A stretch of 64,000 bases of DNA, from the NCBI RefSeq assembly GCF_030718205.1, contig NZ_JAUZQF010000007.1:310001-374000 (forward strand), in the 5' to 3' direction. Position numbers and translations under genes: made by a program. Each line of letters begins with the position of its first letter. The stretch's first letter is position 1. Source of the DNA: Nonomuraea turcica. Lineage in GTDB: Bacteria > Actinomycetota > Actinomycetes > Streptosporangiales > Streptosporangiaceae. This document shows positions 31,843 through 40,528 of this stretch, in pieces. The notes below the pieces were generated by a model, which saw only the letters and a list, made by a program, of their open reading frames with translations, ran no database searches and was not told the DNA's origin.

Positions 31843-32723
31843 GGCGCCAGCGCCTCCAGCGCCTCCTCGGCCCGGCGCATGGCCTCCTTCGGGTCGGCGG
31901 TGACGATCTCGTGGTCGAAGTTGAGGTCGTGGAAGACGTCCGTCACGCCGGCGGCGGCCAGCTCGTCCAGGTCCCGCCTGATCTTGTCGTACGGGCCCGT
32001 CAGCGGGCGTCCAGCCTCGTCCCTGACCTGGGTGACGCCGCGGCACACGAACCTGAACGCGGCCGCGTCCCGCCCGGACTCCGCCAGCGCCGACGTGATC
32101 AGCTCCACCCGCCCGGCGATGGCCGACAGGTCCTCCCTGCTGGAGCTCACCCACCCGTCGGCCAGCCGCGCGGCGCGCCGCAGCGCGACCTCGGCGGTGC
32201 CGCCGAGCAGGATCGGCGGCGGCCCCGGCACGGGCTTGGGGTCGATGTGGGCCGGCGGCACCCGGTAGAACTCGCCCTCATGCTCGACCACGTCATCCGT
32301 CCACGCCTTGCGCAGCACCTCGACGAACTCCTCGCCCCTGCGCCCCCGCCGCTCGATGCCCACACCCGACGCCTCGAACTCCTCCGGCAACCAGCCGAGG
32401 CCGATCCCCGCCGTGAGCCGGCCCCCGGACAGCGTCTGCAGCGTGGCCAGCTGCTTGGCCAGCAGCACCGGCGGCACGTACGCGTTGATTACCGCCACGG
32501 CCAGCCCGATGCGGCCGGTCACGCCCGACAGGTGCGCCAGCGTGGCGATCGGGTCGTGCACGCTGCGGTAGGTCGGGCCCATCGGATGCCCGACCGGGTA
32601 CAGCAGCCGCTGGAACGTCCACAGATCGTGATAGCCGAGCTCCTCGGCCCGCACGGCGATGCGGCGCATGTTCTCGGGTGTGGCCCAGGGCCCTGACTGC
32701 GGTACGGCGAAACCGATTCTCAT
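31839..32723 (-). CDS. LLM-class F420-dependent oxidoreductase
   Basis: A 294-residue luciferase-like TIM-barrel enzyme. It begins MRIGFAVPQSGPWATPENMRRIAVRAEELGYHDLW. It continues with GLAVAVINAYVPPVLLAKQLATLQTLSGGRLTAGIGLGWLPEEFEASG, the signature of F420-dependent LLM oxidoreductases of the TIGR03619 type. It transfers hydride between F420 and an unknown organic substrate in the cytosol. The presence of this family supports an actinobacterial host. Confidence 0.9.
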   Translation of the reverse strand: MRIGFAVPQSGPWATPENMRRIAVRAEELGYHDLWTFQRLLYPVGHPMGPTYRSVHDPIATLAHLSGVTGRIGLAVAVINAYVPPVLLAKQLATLQTLSGGRLTAGIGLGWLPEEFEASGVGIERRGRRGEEFVEVLRKAWTDDVVEHEGEFYRVPPAHIDPKPVPGPPPILLGGTAEVALRRAARLADGWVSSSREDLSAIAGRVELITSALAESGRDAAAFRFVCRGVTQVRDEAGRPLTGPYDKIRRDLDELAAAGVTDVFHDLNFDHEIVTADPKEAMRRAEEALEALAP

Positions 32724-32734
32724 GCGCCCTAGTC

Positions 32735-33207
32735 TGGCCGACGCGAGTCAGGGCAGCCCGCACCACCTTGCAGTGCACGCCGAACTCGGCGGCCAGCGCC
32801 TTCTCCCCCGGCAGCTTCTCCCCCGGAAGGTAGCGACGTGACTCGATCCGGGACGCGATCTCCTCGGCGATCGTCTCCCCCTTCGTCGGTTCCCGCCGCA
32901 CCGGCGTGCCCTCCGGGCCGACGAACCGGCCAAACCGGCCACGCGAGTGGATCAGCCCCTCCTGGCGCAACTCCCGCCTGAAGATGCCCAACTCCTGGTC
33001 GGCCCCCCTGTACACCGACATGATCTTCGGCATGAACACCCCCGTCACCGCCCAGGCCTTCATCAAACTGCCTTCGGGCGAAGAGAAGAAGGTAAGCACA
33101 GACACCACGGCGGGTGACGAAGACCACGCCGCGGAGCCGTCATGTGGGTCGGTCAGCAGGTCGATCAACTTGGCTCGGTATGCCCTCACTGCTGCTCCTC
33201 CGTCCAT
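32735..33207 (-). pseudogene. GntR-type regulator, truncated at the 3' end
   Basis: The N-terminus is intact, with AGGAG 7 nt before ATG 33207. Residues 75-95 look like the wing of one winged helix (LRQEGLIHSRGRFGRFV). Residues 107-145 are a GntR helix-turn-helix (IAEEIASRIESRRYLPGEKLPGEKALAAEFGVHCKVVRAALTRV). The recognition helix is followed at once by the region before the LLM gene, so the second wing is missing. The frame stays open into the LLM gene but is noise there. A deletion that removed the end of the gene is likely. Confidence 0.6.
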
Positions 33208-33271
33208 TTGGTGATCTCCTCGCGGATCTACGAGACTTCGCTCGCGTTCTGCCGAAGGTCACCTCTACGCT

Positions 33272-33652
33272 GTGCGCGTGACCACTGAACCCCCGCGCGA
33301 CGCCGCGACGCCGAGCCGCCCCCGAGTGGGCAGCTTGCCAAAGAGGATCGCCTGGGGCGCTCTCGCGCTGTTCCTGGCCGGGTTCGCCGTTTTCGAGAGC
33401 CAGAAGTACGGCCTGCCGACTACGGCCGCCGCGCTGGTGTTCTTCGTGCTACCCGATCTGACGCGGCTCGCCGGGGTTCGCCCGCCCGGCGCGCTCTACC
33501 AAGCCGTGAACCGCGTGTGGATCCCGCTCGTGGTGCTGGTCTGCTACACCTTCGGGCCGATCGTGTGGCCGCCACTCTTCACGGCCGGCCTGGGCTGGCT
33601 CACCCGCATCGCCCTCGCTCGGATGCTCGGACGCCGGCTCGCCTCCACCTGA
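33272..33652 (+). CDS. Small membrane protein, DUF4260-like
   Basis: A 126-residue protein with about four TM segments. The segments FFVLPDLTRLAG and YQAVNRVWIPLVVLVCY, and the end GLGWLTRIALARMLGRRL, resemble DUF4260 integral membrane proteins. The start is GTG 33272, with GTG 33278 (TTEPP) also possible. No function is known for the family. Confidence 0.65.
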   Translation: MRVTTEPPRDAATPSRPRVGSLPKRIAWGALALFLAGFAVFESQKYGLPTTAAALVFFVLPDLTRLAGVRPPGALYQAVNRVWIPLVVLVCYTFGPIVWPPLFTAGLGWLTRIALARMLGRRLAST

Positions 33653-34016
33653 CCGGGAGGCGCACTATAAACCAGGGCTGCTACCGGACAATCCGTAACC
33701 CCGCAGCGCACATACCCAAGGCTGCTGACAAAGGGATGTGGTTTCGGTCCGGGTCAGAAGACCGCCGAGTGAGTCAACGCCTCGGCCGACCGACCGCCAT
33801 CTCGTCACCGTCTGCGAGCTGAGGACCGATCTCCAGCGCGGTCTCGGGCGGATGGGTCACGGCGAGCCGTCCGACGTCGCATACGCCACCACATGCCTGC
33901 TGATGTGGAACCGACTCCCACACCCGAGAAGGGGGCTTCACCTATCAGCCGTCAGATGGCGAGCACGGCACTATATTGCATTGCCCCATTCACCATTGCG
34001 GACCCGAGGGAGACGT
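33653..34016. other. Intergenic stretch with possible gene remnant
   Basis: No intact gene is visible in these 364 bases. Near 33669-33710 the + strand reads NQGCYRTIRNPAAH, which recalls the C-terminus of TIGR02391 (Ymh-like) proteins, but the rest of that frame has no family signal. A TATATT at about 33971 may be a -10 element of the LuxR-type gene. Confidence 0.3.
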
Positions 34017-34742
34017 GTGAACGACAGCGTGTCGTTGGCCCAGCTTGTCCATCGTCTGGAAGAGGTGGTGGGCGAACTGCGAGGAATCCCCGTCGACGTC
34101 GAGCGGGTGGATGACGACGCGCTCGCCCGGCAGCAGATCGCGCAGGCCGTCCCCGCGGCCGGCGAGCTACGCGCCATGCACCCCTTGGGCTCGATGGAGC
34201 AGGGCTCCCAGGAGCAAAAGAGCAGGCGCAGGGTGCTCGATGCCCTGCAACGTGGCATGACGATGCGCACGATCGTCCACGCGAGCGTGCTGGACGAGCC
34301 TCGCAAGGCGGCCCGCATCAGGCAGTTGCATGCCTCCGGTGACCTGCACCGGGTCGTCGACGAGCCGATTCAGCAGGTGCTCATCTTCGATCGCGCGGTG
34401 GCGTTCCTGCGGATGGCCCCCTTCGTCTACGCGCCGGGCACTCTGGTGATCAGGCAGCAGAGTCTGCTCACTGCCCTCATCGACCTGTTCGAGCGAACCT
34501 GGGCCAAGGCCAGGGAGGTCGACGAGCCGACCCACAGGCTGAGTATCCGCGAGCGCGAGGTGCTCGCCCTGATCGCGGATGGGCGCTCCAACAGCGCCGT
34601 CGCGCGCGCCCTGTCGATCACGGAGGCAGCCGTTGGCAAGCACGTGGCCAGCGTGTTCGCCAAGCTCAAGCTGCCCGAGACGCCCGACGACAACCGGCGG
34701 GTGCTGGCGGTGCTGGCCTACCTGCGCGGCACAGTGAGGTAG
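34017..34742 (+). CDS. LuxR-type transcriptional regulator
   Basis: A 241-residue regulator. The C-terminal LuxR helix-turn-helix is clear (LSIREREVLALIADGRSNSAVARALSITEAAVGKHVASVFAKLKL, about residues 180-225). The N-terminal part has an amphipathic helix (LAQLVHRLEEVVGEL) and a region with VHASVLDEPRKAARIRQL that recalls the PLD-like sensor half of TrmB/LuxR fusions. No receiver domain is seen. GTG 34017 has GAGGGAG upstream. It lies in an accessory-looking region, and its targets are unknown. Confidence 0.8.
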   Translation: MNDSVSLAQLVHRLEEVVGELRGIPVDVERVDDDALARQQIAQAVPAAGELRAMHPLGSMEQGSQEQKSRRRVLDALQRGMTMRTIVHASVLDEPRKAARIRQLHASGDLHRVVDEPIQQVLIFDRAVAFLRMAPFVYAPGTLVIRQQSLLTALIDLFERTWAKAREVDEPTHRLSIREREVLALIADGRSNSAVARALSITEAAVGKHVASVFAKLKLPETPDDNRRVLAVLAYLRGTVR

Positions 34743-34775
34743 TGCCAACCCGACCACGTTCTCGCCCCAGCCCCC

Positions 34776-35348
34776 ATGCGGACGGCGTCTCGGGCGCAGT
34801 TCGATGACGTCATGCAGCGAATGACTGGATTACTGGTTGGCGCGATCTTCGGCGCGGTCTTCGTCGTCGTCAACGCGCAGAGCCCGCTGAACGCCCTGAC
34901 CGTGAACCTTCTGCGGGCAGCCGCCTGTGTGGCGGCCGCGAGCGTCATCGGCATGTGGTTTGTAACCGCCCGGAGGGAGCGTTCCGCCGCGCGCCCCCAG
35001 CGGAACATGTTCAGTCGTGGCTACCTGATCGTCGTCGCCGCCGAGGCGATCCTGCTCTTCGGCGGGCTTCGGATGCTGGCCGCCTGGGAACATCCTGAGC
35101 AGGCCAACGTGGCGTGGGTGGCATTGGTGGTGGGCGTGCATTTCATCGCGTTGGCGCCGGTCTGGAAGGACTGGGGCATCGCCGTACCGGGCGTGGTTCT
35201 CACCCTGCTCGGTGGCGGCGGTCTGGTTCTGGCGTTGACGGCCGCCGTCGCCTGGGTACCGTTCGTCAGCGGCGTGCTGTCCGGGGTGGTGCTGCTGACT
35301 GGCGCTGTCGCCTTCGGTTGGCGTGCTGTGACGACTCGGACGGCCTGA
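34776..35348 (+). CDS. Hypothetical multi-pass membrane protein
   Basis: A 190-residue protein with five or six TM helices: about residues 16-34, 42-62, 83-101, 112-128, 135-155 and 160-180. A basic cytoplasmic loop (TARRERSAARPQR) sits between the second and third. No family is recognised. It follows the LuxR-type gene by 33 bp on the same strand and may be controlled with it. No convincing ribosome site supports ATG 34776; ATG 34812 is an alternative. Confidence 0.6.
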   Translation: MRTASRAQFDDVMQRMTGLLVGAIFGAVFVVVNAQSPLNALTVNLLRAAACVAAASVIGMWFVTARRERSAARPQRNMFSRGYLIVVAAEAILLFGGLRMLAAWEHPEQANVAWVALVVGVHFIALAPVWKDWGIAVPGVVLTLLGGGGLVLALTAAVAWVPFVSGVLSGVVLLTGAVAFGWRAVTTRTA

Positions 35349-35699
35349 CCGGCTGACCCCGGGCGGCAAGCTCGTGATGTCGTGCGCGCCGGCCGTCCCG
35401 GGCAGCTACGGCATCAAGGGCATGTAGGGGGCAGGCTTCAAAGGGCCACAAACATGGATCTACCGGTGGGTCTACGAGCCGGAAAGTATGGGCATGGATG
35501 CTGTCTGAGCAGGGGCTCGGAGACGTGCACGCTCAGGTGGAGCCAGCGCCGCAGCCTGGGTACGTAGGCACGCTCATCATCGAGGCTCATGCTTAGAAGG
35601 GGCGCGACGATGGTGACGGTGTAGCGGCCCTGGGAGAACTCGCCGTGCTGGGCGACCGGGTCCCCGGGGTTGGGAATTGGCTTGTCGGTGTACTGGCAG
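35349..35699. other. Gene-poor stretch with decayed coding traces
   Basis: No complete gene is seen. On the + strand 35362-35427 reads PGGKLVMSCAPAVPGSYGIKGM before a TAG, which looks like a stray C-terminus. On the minus strand an open frame downstream of the Rep-like remnant continues with PNPGDPVAQHGEFSQGRYTV, possibly a second fragment. Base composition is more mixed than in the neighbouring genes. Confidence 0.3.
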
Positions 35700-36110
35700 T
35701 TAATCGCCGTGCCCGGCACCGACCCGGACACCTCGCTGCACGCCGCGCTGTCTGAGCCACCGCACCCAGCGCTTCACAGTCGCCTTGGATAGGCCAGTCA
35801 CCTCGACGATCCGGTTGATCTTCGGGCGGGAGCACATCGTCTCCCAATCCGCGCTCCAGCAGATGAGGTTGGCGACTCGCATGAGGTTGGCGTACCGTCG
35901 CAGCGCAGTTCCAAGACCTCTGGGTCCTTTGAGGGTTCGCAGCCATGGCTGTTGCGAGCCGGCCCGGCGCATGCCGCGCGGTGGCGATAAGTGCCGCGGC
36001 AGCGTGCCAACGAGGTTGGGCAGCTCCGACACGGCGGTGGTCCGCCTGCCAGGTGATGCGTGGAGTGCCCGGGTCGTTGGATGGCTGGTGCGTGCCTGCC
36101 GGACGTACAA
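35700..36110 (-). pseudogene. Plasmid/ICE-type replication protein remnant with HTH
   Basis: The reading frame contains GTLPRHLSPPRGMRRAG, RYANLMRVANLICWSADWET and SRPKINRIVEVTGLSKATVKRWVRWLRQRG. This is the N-terminal arrangement of helix-turn-helix replication initiators carried by actinomycete plasmids and integrative elements. The frame ends 14 residues after the helix-turn-helix, where full proteins continue for several hundred residues. The upstream part is also degenerate, and only a TTG start is available. It is the only mobile-element trace in the window. Confidence 0.5.
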
Positions 36111-36426
36111 CGTGGAGATGTGCGTGCGGGCCCGCCCCCACAGGCGCGGCGCACGCTGGTGTGCCGTGCTGGGGCTGTTGTAGGCGGCCCGCGTTGGCCG
36201 GCGCCATCACTGCGCCGCGCTCATACGAGCGGCGGGCGGGAAATCGGCAAGATCATTCCGCGCGCATTCCGCAACCAGCGGCACTCAGCGCCATCGACTG
36301 GCACACGATGGCCCACGCCGAACGTGGGCGGGCCGCCGTTACCGCAGGTCTGGTCGGGGGTTTGGCCCGATCCGGCGGTCGCGTCCGGCGGCATGAACCG
36401 CCCATACCGCCGAATAGTCTGTACGA
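36111..36426. other. Intergenic region, no gene seen
   Basis: These 316 bases lie between the Rep-like remnant and the phosphotransferase gene. Open frames here lack family features. Upstream parts of the Rep remnant probably extend into it. No clear promoter or repeat was found. Confidence 0.4.
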
Positions 36427-37281
36427 GTGGGTCTGGAGGAGGCGCTGGCGGGCATAGCCGCCAGGTACGGCGGCGCGGGAGCGCCCGTGTTACACCCGAC
36501 GCGCACGGACGTCGTCGTGCTCCGCAGAGGCGAGGTCGTGGTCAAGGCCCATTCCGCCCGTGACGACGCCGACGCCCTGCGTGTCCGGCTGCGGGCCGCC
36601 GCCTCGGCCGCGGTCAGCGGCGTCATGCTGGCCCCGCTGCACCCCGAGGTGTTGGCGACCGGCGGGCGGGCCGTGACGGTCTGGCCCGCCGGCAGCCCCG
36701 TCGCGCAGGACGACCCCGATGCGGCGCCCTGGGAGGAAGGGGCCAGGCTGCTGGCCGCCCTGCACGCCATCCCTCTCACGCTGCTGCCGGCGCTGCCCGC
36801 CGCCGGAGGGCCGGCGCGGGCCGCCCGCGCGGTGGGGCGCATGACCGGTGACGGGCCCGTCGAGCAGCTCATCAGGCGGGCGTTCAAGGAGCTGCCGGAG
36901 TCGGCGCCCGCCCCCGGGCTGCTGACGCACGGCGACTGGCACCTGGGACAGCTTGTCTGCCGCGACCGCTGGCTGCTCATCGACGTGGACGACCTGGGCG
37001 TCGGCGACCCGGCGTGGGACCTGGCCAGGCCGGCCGCCTGGTACGCCGCGGGGCTGCTGGATCCGGCGGTGTGGGAACGGTTCCTCGGCGCGTACCTGGC
37101 GTCCGGCGGGCCGGCGCTCGGGCGGGGGGACGACCCGTGGCGGCGGCTCGACGTGCCGGCCAGGGCGCTCACCGTGCAGCTGGCCGCGGTGGCCGTGGTC
37201 AACGCCGAGCGCGACGGGCGGGAACTCGACGAGGTCGAACACTCGTTAGTCGAGTCGTGCAACAGAATCGTCCGAGCGTGA
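36427..37281 (+). CDS. APH-like phosphotransferase family protein
   Basis: A 284-residue kinase-like protein of the aminoglycoside phosphotransferase/choline kinase fold. The Brenner motif is LLTHGDWHLGQLV (about residues 169-181). The metal-binding motif is LIDVDDLGVGDPAWDLA. The N-lobe lysine is probably in GEVVVKAHS. It could phosphorylate a small molecule such as an antibiotic, sugar or amino alcohol. Start GTG 36427. It stands alone next to the accessory patch, so no pathway is suggested. Confidence 0.85.
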   Translation: MGLEEALAGIAARYGGAGAPVLHPTRTDVVVLRRGEVVVKAHSARDDADALRVRLRAAASAAVSGVMLAPLHPEVLATGGRAVTVWPAGSPVAQDDPDAAPWEEGARLLAALHAIPLTLLPALPAAGGPARAARAVGRMTGDGPVEQLIRRAFKELPESAPAPGLLTHGDWHLGQLVCRDRWLLIDVDDLGVGDPAWDLARPAAWYAAGLLDPAVWERFLGAYLASGGPALGRGDDPWRRLDVPARALTVQLAAVAVVNAERDGRELDEVEHSLVESCNRIVRA

Positions 37282-37338
37282 CGGGGTTGCGCGCGGTAGG
37301 TTTCATCCTGCAAGCCCCAACCAAGGAGAGCGACTTAG

Positions 37339-37596
37339 ATGCAGTGCCCTAAGTGCCGCGGGAACATGCGGACCTATGAGCGCAACGGCGTCCACATCGA
37401 GCAGTGCGACAACTGCCGGGGGATCTTCCTCGACTACGGCGAGCTGGAGACGCTGACCAGGATGGAGACGCAGTACCACGCGGCTCCCCCGCCGCCCGCC
37501 GCCCCCGGCCCGGCCTGGGGCGCGCCGCACGGCGGCGGTCACCACTACGGCCACCACCGGCAGCGCAGCTGGGTGGGCATGCTGTTCTCGACCTGA
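37339..37596 (+). CDS. Small zf-TFIIB-type zinc-ribbon protein
   Basis: An 85-residue protein with one zinc ribbon, MQCPKCRGNMRTYERNGVHIEQCDNCRGIFLDYGEL: two CxxC pairs 19 residues apart. A His/Gly/Pro-rich tail follows (HGGGHHYGHHRQR). Such proteins are common in actinomycetes and have no assigned function. AAGGAGA lies upstream of ATG 37339. Confidence 0.9.
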   Translation: MQCPKCRGNMRTYERNGVHIEQCDNCRGIFLDYGELETLTRMETQYHAAPPPPAAPGPAWGAPHGGGHHYGHHRQRSWVGMLFST

Positions 37597-37659
37597 TCTC
37601 ATCGGCGAGGCGAGGGCCGCGGCACCGGGCGGGTACGCGGCCCTGACGCCTGCCGAGCC

Positions 37660-38655
37660 TCAGCTGGGGAAGTCGCCCGGGTCCACGGGCGCCGTGCGGG
37701 CGTTGCCGCCCGAGATGGCGTGCAGCGTGACCCGCCAGTCGTGCCAGCGGATCTGCGTGGCGGTGAAGGTGGTCTTGAACGTCACCGCCTTCTGGAACCG
37801 CTCGAAGCTGCACTCGCGGGTGAACGCCTTGCTCTTGCCGTCCCAGTCCACACCGTGCGTGAAGAAGATCTTGTAGCTGCCGTCCCGCACGCCCCGGACC
37901 TTGAACTTCGCCTTCTTGCGCACGTACACGCTGAAGGCCTTGCTGCCGCCCCGCACGACGGTGACCACGGCGTCGCGCGGGGCGCCGTTGTCGATCTCCA
38001 GTGAGCTGCGGCCGTTGAGCGTGCTGCCCTTGCGGACGAACGAGCCGTTGCTCAGCCGCCTGGTCTGCTTGCGCCCGGCCTTCACGTTCACGATGTCCGC
38101 CGGGTAGTCGCCGGCGCTCTGCAGAGCCTCACCCGCCTCGTCGAGGGCGGCCAGTTTGTCGTCGAGGTCGGTGAGCACGGCCGACGACGTGCACAGGTCC
38201 CTGGCGCCGACCTTGCCCTCCGTGGACCCCAGCTCGGTGGCGAAGTCCCGCAGGCTCGCCACGTACGCGTCGTGCTGGGCGCGTACGGTGTCGGGCGGGT
38301 TGAGGGCGCCCAGCGCGTCGGCGGCCCCGCTCAGCGCCTCCTCGGCCTTGGTCACCCGCTGGTCCAGCGCCTTGACGTCGCGCGCGCCCGCCAGGGCGCT
38401 GATCGCGCCGGACAGGGACTTGTGCCTGCTGTCGAGCTCGGCCTTGTATGCCTCGGGCGTGAGCGCCGCCGGGCTCGGGCTGCTGCTCGGCGTGCTGCCG
38501 CCGTCGGACCCGGCGCCGCCCGTGCCGCCGGCGACGCCGCTGACCCTCGGCTCGCCGCCCTCAGGGGTCGGCACGGAGGGGGAACACGCGCTGAGCGTGA
38601 GTGTCGCTAAAGCGAGAACGCACGAGATCAACCGGGGTGCAGCCACCTGCCACAC
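37660..38655 (-). CDS. Hypothetical lipoprotein
   Basis: A 331-residue exported lipoprotein with lipobox LSAC (Cys24) after a hydrophobic signal. A Gly/Ser/Pro linker (about residues 30-65) and a helical region (66-175) follow. A C-terminal beta domain comes last (NGRSSLEIDNGAPRDAVVTVVRGGSKAFSVYVRKKAKFKVRGV), resembling domains that present a surface fold in actinomycete lipoproteins. No enzyme motif is visible. The start is GTG 38655, with GTG 38646 close by. It lies 28 bp after the ABC-F gene on the same strand. Confidence 0.75.
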   Translation of the reverse strand: MWQVAAPRLISCVLALATLTLSACSPSVPTPEGGEPRVSGVAGGTGGAGSDGGSTPSSSPSPAALTPEAYKAELDSRHKSLSGAISALAGARDVKALDQRVTKAEEALSGAADALGALNPPDTVRAQHDAYVASLRDFATELGSTEGKVGARDLCTSSAVLTDLDDKLAALDEAGEALQSAGDYPADIVNVKAGRKQTRRLSNGSFVRKGSTLNGRSSLEIDNGAPRDAVVTVVRGGSKAFSVYVRKKAKFKVRGVRDGSYKIFFTHGVDWDGKSKAFTRECSFERFQKAVTFKTTFTATQIRWHDWRVTLHAISGGNARTAPVDPGDFPS

Positions 38656-38683
38656 TATCGCCCGGTTGCTCCCTGCCCGTCAA

Positions 38684-40285
38684 TCACGATTCCATCAGGC
38701 CGTCCTCCCGGTCCTGCCGCAGGCGGCGGGTGATGCCGATCGTCTCCAGGAACGGCAGATCATGGCTGGCCACGATGAGCGCGCCCCGGTAGGCCGACAG
38801 CGCCTGGGCCAGCTGGCGGATGCTCGGCATGTCCAGGTTGTTGGTCGGCTCGTCCAGCAGGAGCAGTTGCGGGGGCGGCTCGGCCGACAGCAGCGCGGCG
38901 AGCGTGGCGCGGAACCGTTCGCCGCCCGAGAGCGTGCCGACGGCCTGGTTGACGCGCTCGCCCCTGAACAGGAAACGTGCCAGGCGGGCGCGCACCTCGT
39001 TGACCGAGGTGGACGGCGCCACGGCGCGCACGTTGTCCATCACGCTCAGCGCGTCGTCCAGCAGGTCGAGCCGCTGCGGCAGGTAGCGGACCGGCACGTG
39101 GGCGCCGTGCTCGACGATCCGCTTGAGCAGCGTGGTCTTGCCGGAGCCGTTCGGCCCGAGCAGTGCGATCCGCTCCGGCCCGCGGATGACCAGCGTCTCC
39201 AGCACCGTCACCCGCGTCTCCTCCTCCTCTGCCGGGGCCTTCCCGGGATCGCCGACGGGCAGGGTGAGGACCGTACGGCCGGCCGGCACCTCGGTGCCCG
39301 GCAACTGGATGCGGATCTCCGCGTCGTCACGCACCGACTGCTCGGCCTCGCTCAGCCGGTCACGGGCCTCCTCCAGTTTCTCCAGGTGCAGCGTGCGCTG
39401 CTTGCCCGCGGTCACCTGGGCCTTGCGCTTGAGCCCGTTCGCGACGATCTTCGGCGCCTTGTTGTTGGCGGCCGCTTTCTTGCCGGCCCGGATATTCCTG
39501 TCGATTCTGATCCTGGCCTCGACCAGCTCGCGCTGCTGCCGTCGCACGTCCCCTTCGGCGGTGCGCACGGTGCGCAGGGCGGCCTCCTGCTCGGCCGCGA
39601 CCTGGTCCTCGTAGTCGGCGAGGTTGCCGCCGTACATGCGCACGACGCCCTCGCGCAGCTCGGCGACCTGGTCGACGAGCCCGAGCAGCGCGCGGTCGTG
39701 GCTGACCACCACCAGCACGCCCGCCCAGGCGGACACGGCGGCGTAGAGCCGCTCGCGCGCGTCGAGATCGAGGTTGTTGGTGGGCTCGTCGAGCAGCAGG
39801 ACGTCGGGCCGTTTCAGCAGCTGGGCGGCGAGCGCGACCATGATGGTCTCGCCGCCGGACAGCGTGCCGACCGTGCGGTCCAGCCCGATGTGGTCCAGGC
39901 CGAGCCGGTCGAGCTCGGCCCTGGCGCGTTCCTCGACGTCCCAGTCGTCCCCGATCGCGGTGAAGTGCTCCTCGGCGACGTCGCCGCTCTCGATGGCGTG
40001 CAGCGCGGCCCGCTTGCCGCTGATCTCCAGCAGGTCGGAGACGGTACGGGCGGCCGCGAGCGGCACGTTCTGCGGCAGGTATCCCACCACGCCGGACACG
40101 GAGACCGACCCGGACTGCGGGACCAGCTCCCGAGCGATGATCTTCAACAGGGTGGACTTGCCCGACCCGTTGACCCCGATGAGCCCGGTACGGCCGGCCG
40201 GGAAGGCGGCGTCGAGCCCGTCAAGGACGTTGGTGCCGTCCGGCCAGCCGAAGGAGACGTGGTCGACGACGATAGAAAAAGACAT
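38684..40285 (-). CDS. ABC-F family ATPase (antibiotic-resistance/translation-factor type)
   Basis: A 533-residue protein with two nucleotide-binding domains and no TM helices. Walker A motifs are GVNGSGKST and GPNGSGKTT, signatures LSGGE (twice) and Walker B LLLDEPTNNLD (twice). The interdomain linker is a basic, helix-rich arm (about residues 235-330, with KKAAANNKAPKI). ABC-F proteins bind the ribosomal E site, and the resistance subgroup displaces peptidyl-transferase drugs. ATG 40285 has GGGAG 8 nt upstream. A short leader frame just upstream suggests attenuation control, as for other ABC-F resistance genes. Confidence 0.93.
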   Translation of the reverse strand: MSFSIVVDHVSFGWPDGTNVLDGLDAAFPAGRTGLIGVNGSGKSTLLKIIARELVPQSGSVSVSGVVGYLPQNVPLAAARTVSDLLEISGKRAALHAIESGDVAEEHFTAIGDDWDVEERARAELDRLGLDHIGLDRTVGTLSGGETIMVALAAQLLKRPDVLLLDEPTNNLDLDARERLYAAVSAWAGVLVVVSHDRALLGLVDQVAELREGVVRMYGGNLADYEDQVAAEQEAALRTVRTAEGDVRRQQRELVEARIRIDRNIRAGKKAAANNKAPKIVANGLKRKAQVTAGKQRTLHLEKLEEARDRLSEAEQSVRDDAEIRIQLPGTEVPAGRTVLTLPVGDPGKAPAEEEETRVTVLETLVIRGPERIALLGPNGSGKTTLLKRIVEHGAHVPVRYLPQRLDLLDDALSVMDNVRAVAPSTSVNEVRARLARFLFRGERVNQAVGTLSGGERFRATLAALLSAEPPPQLLLLDEPTNNLDMPSIRQLAQALSAYRGALIVASHDLPFLETIGITRRLRQDREDGLMES

Positions 40286-40299
40286 AAAGGCGGCTCCCA

Positions 40300-40356
40300 T
40301 CACAAAACCCGAAATTTCGTGACTTGGCGGGAATCACCGCGAAGCGCGCAACGCAC
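40300..40356 (-). promoter_or_regulatory. Candidate 18-codon leader peptide upstream of the ABC-F gene
   Basis: From GTG 40356 the frame reads MRCALRGDSRQVTKFRVL and ends at the TGA at 40302-40300, directly before the GGGAG site and 14 bp before the ABC-F start. A palindrome CGAAATTTCG (40310-40319) lies inside it. This placement is typical of ribosome-stalling leaders for antibiotic-resistance genes. The leader has no obvious Shine-Dalgarno, so it could be leaderless or chance. Confidence 0.4.
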
Positions 40357-40528
40357 AAGGAACTCGTATCGTCCACGACAGAGGGCGAAGAGGTCGCCAG
40401 AGGTCCAGGTGTGCGCGCAAATGCCCACGACAGGGCGGAACGGCGCGGTGCCCGCGACCTCAGATCCTCAAATCAACTGCCCTCACGGGTCGGGGATAAG
40501 ACGTCAGCCAGCGTAGGCGACGGCCCGA

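Noticed and set aside
38156..40516. A 786-codon plus-strand frame opposite the lipoprotein and ABC-F genes
   Set aside because: It is the complement of two well-supported genes and has no recognisable domain.
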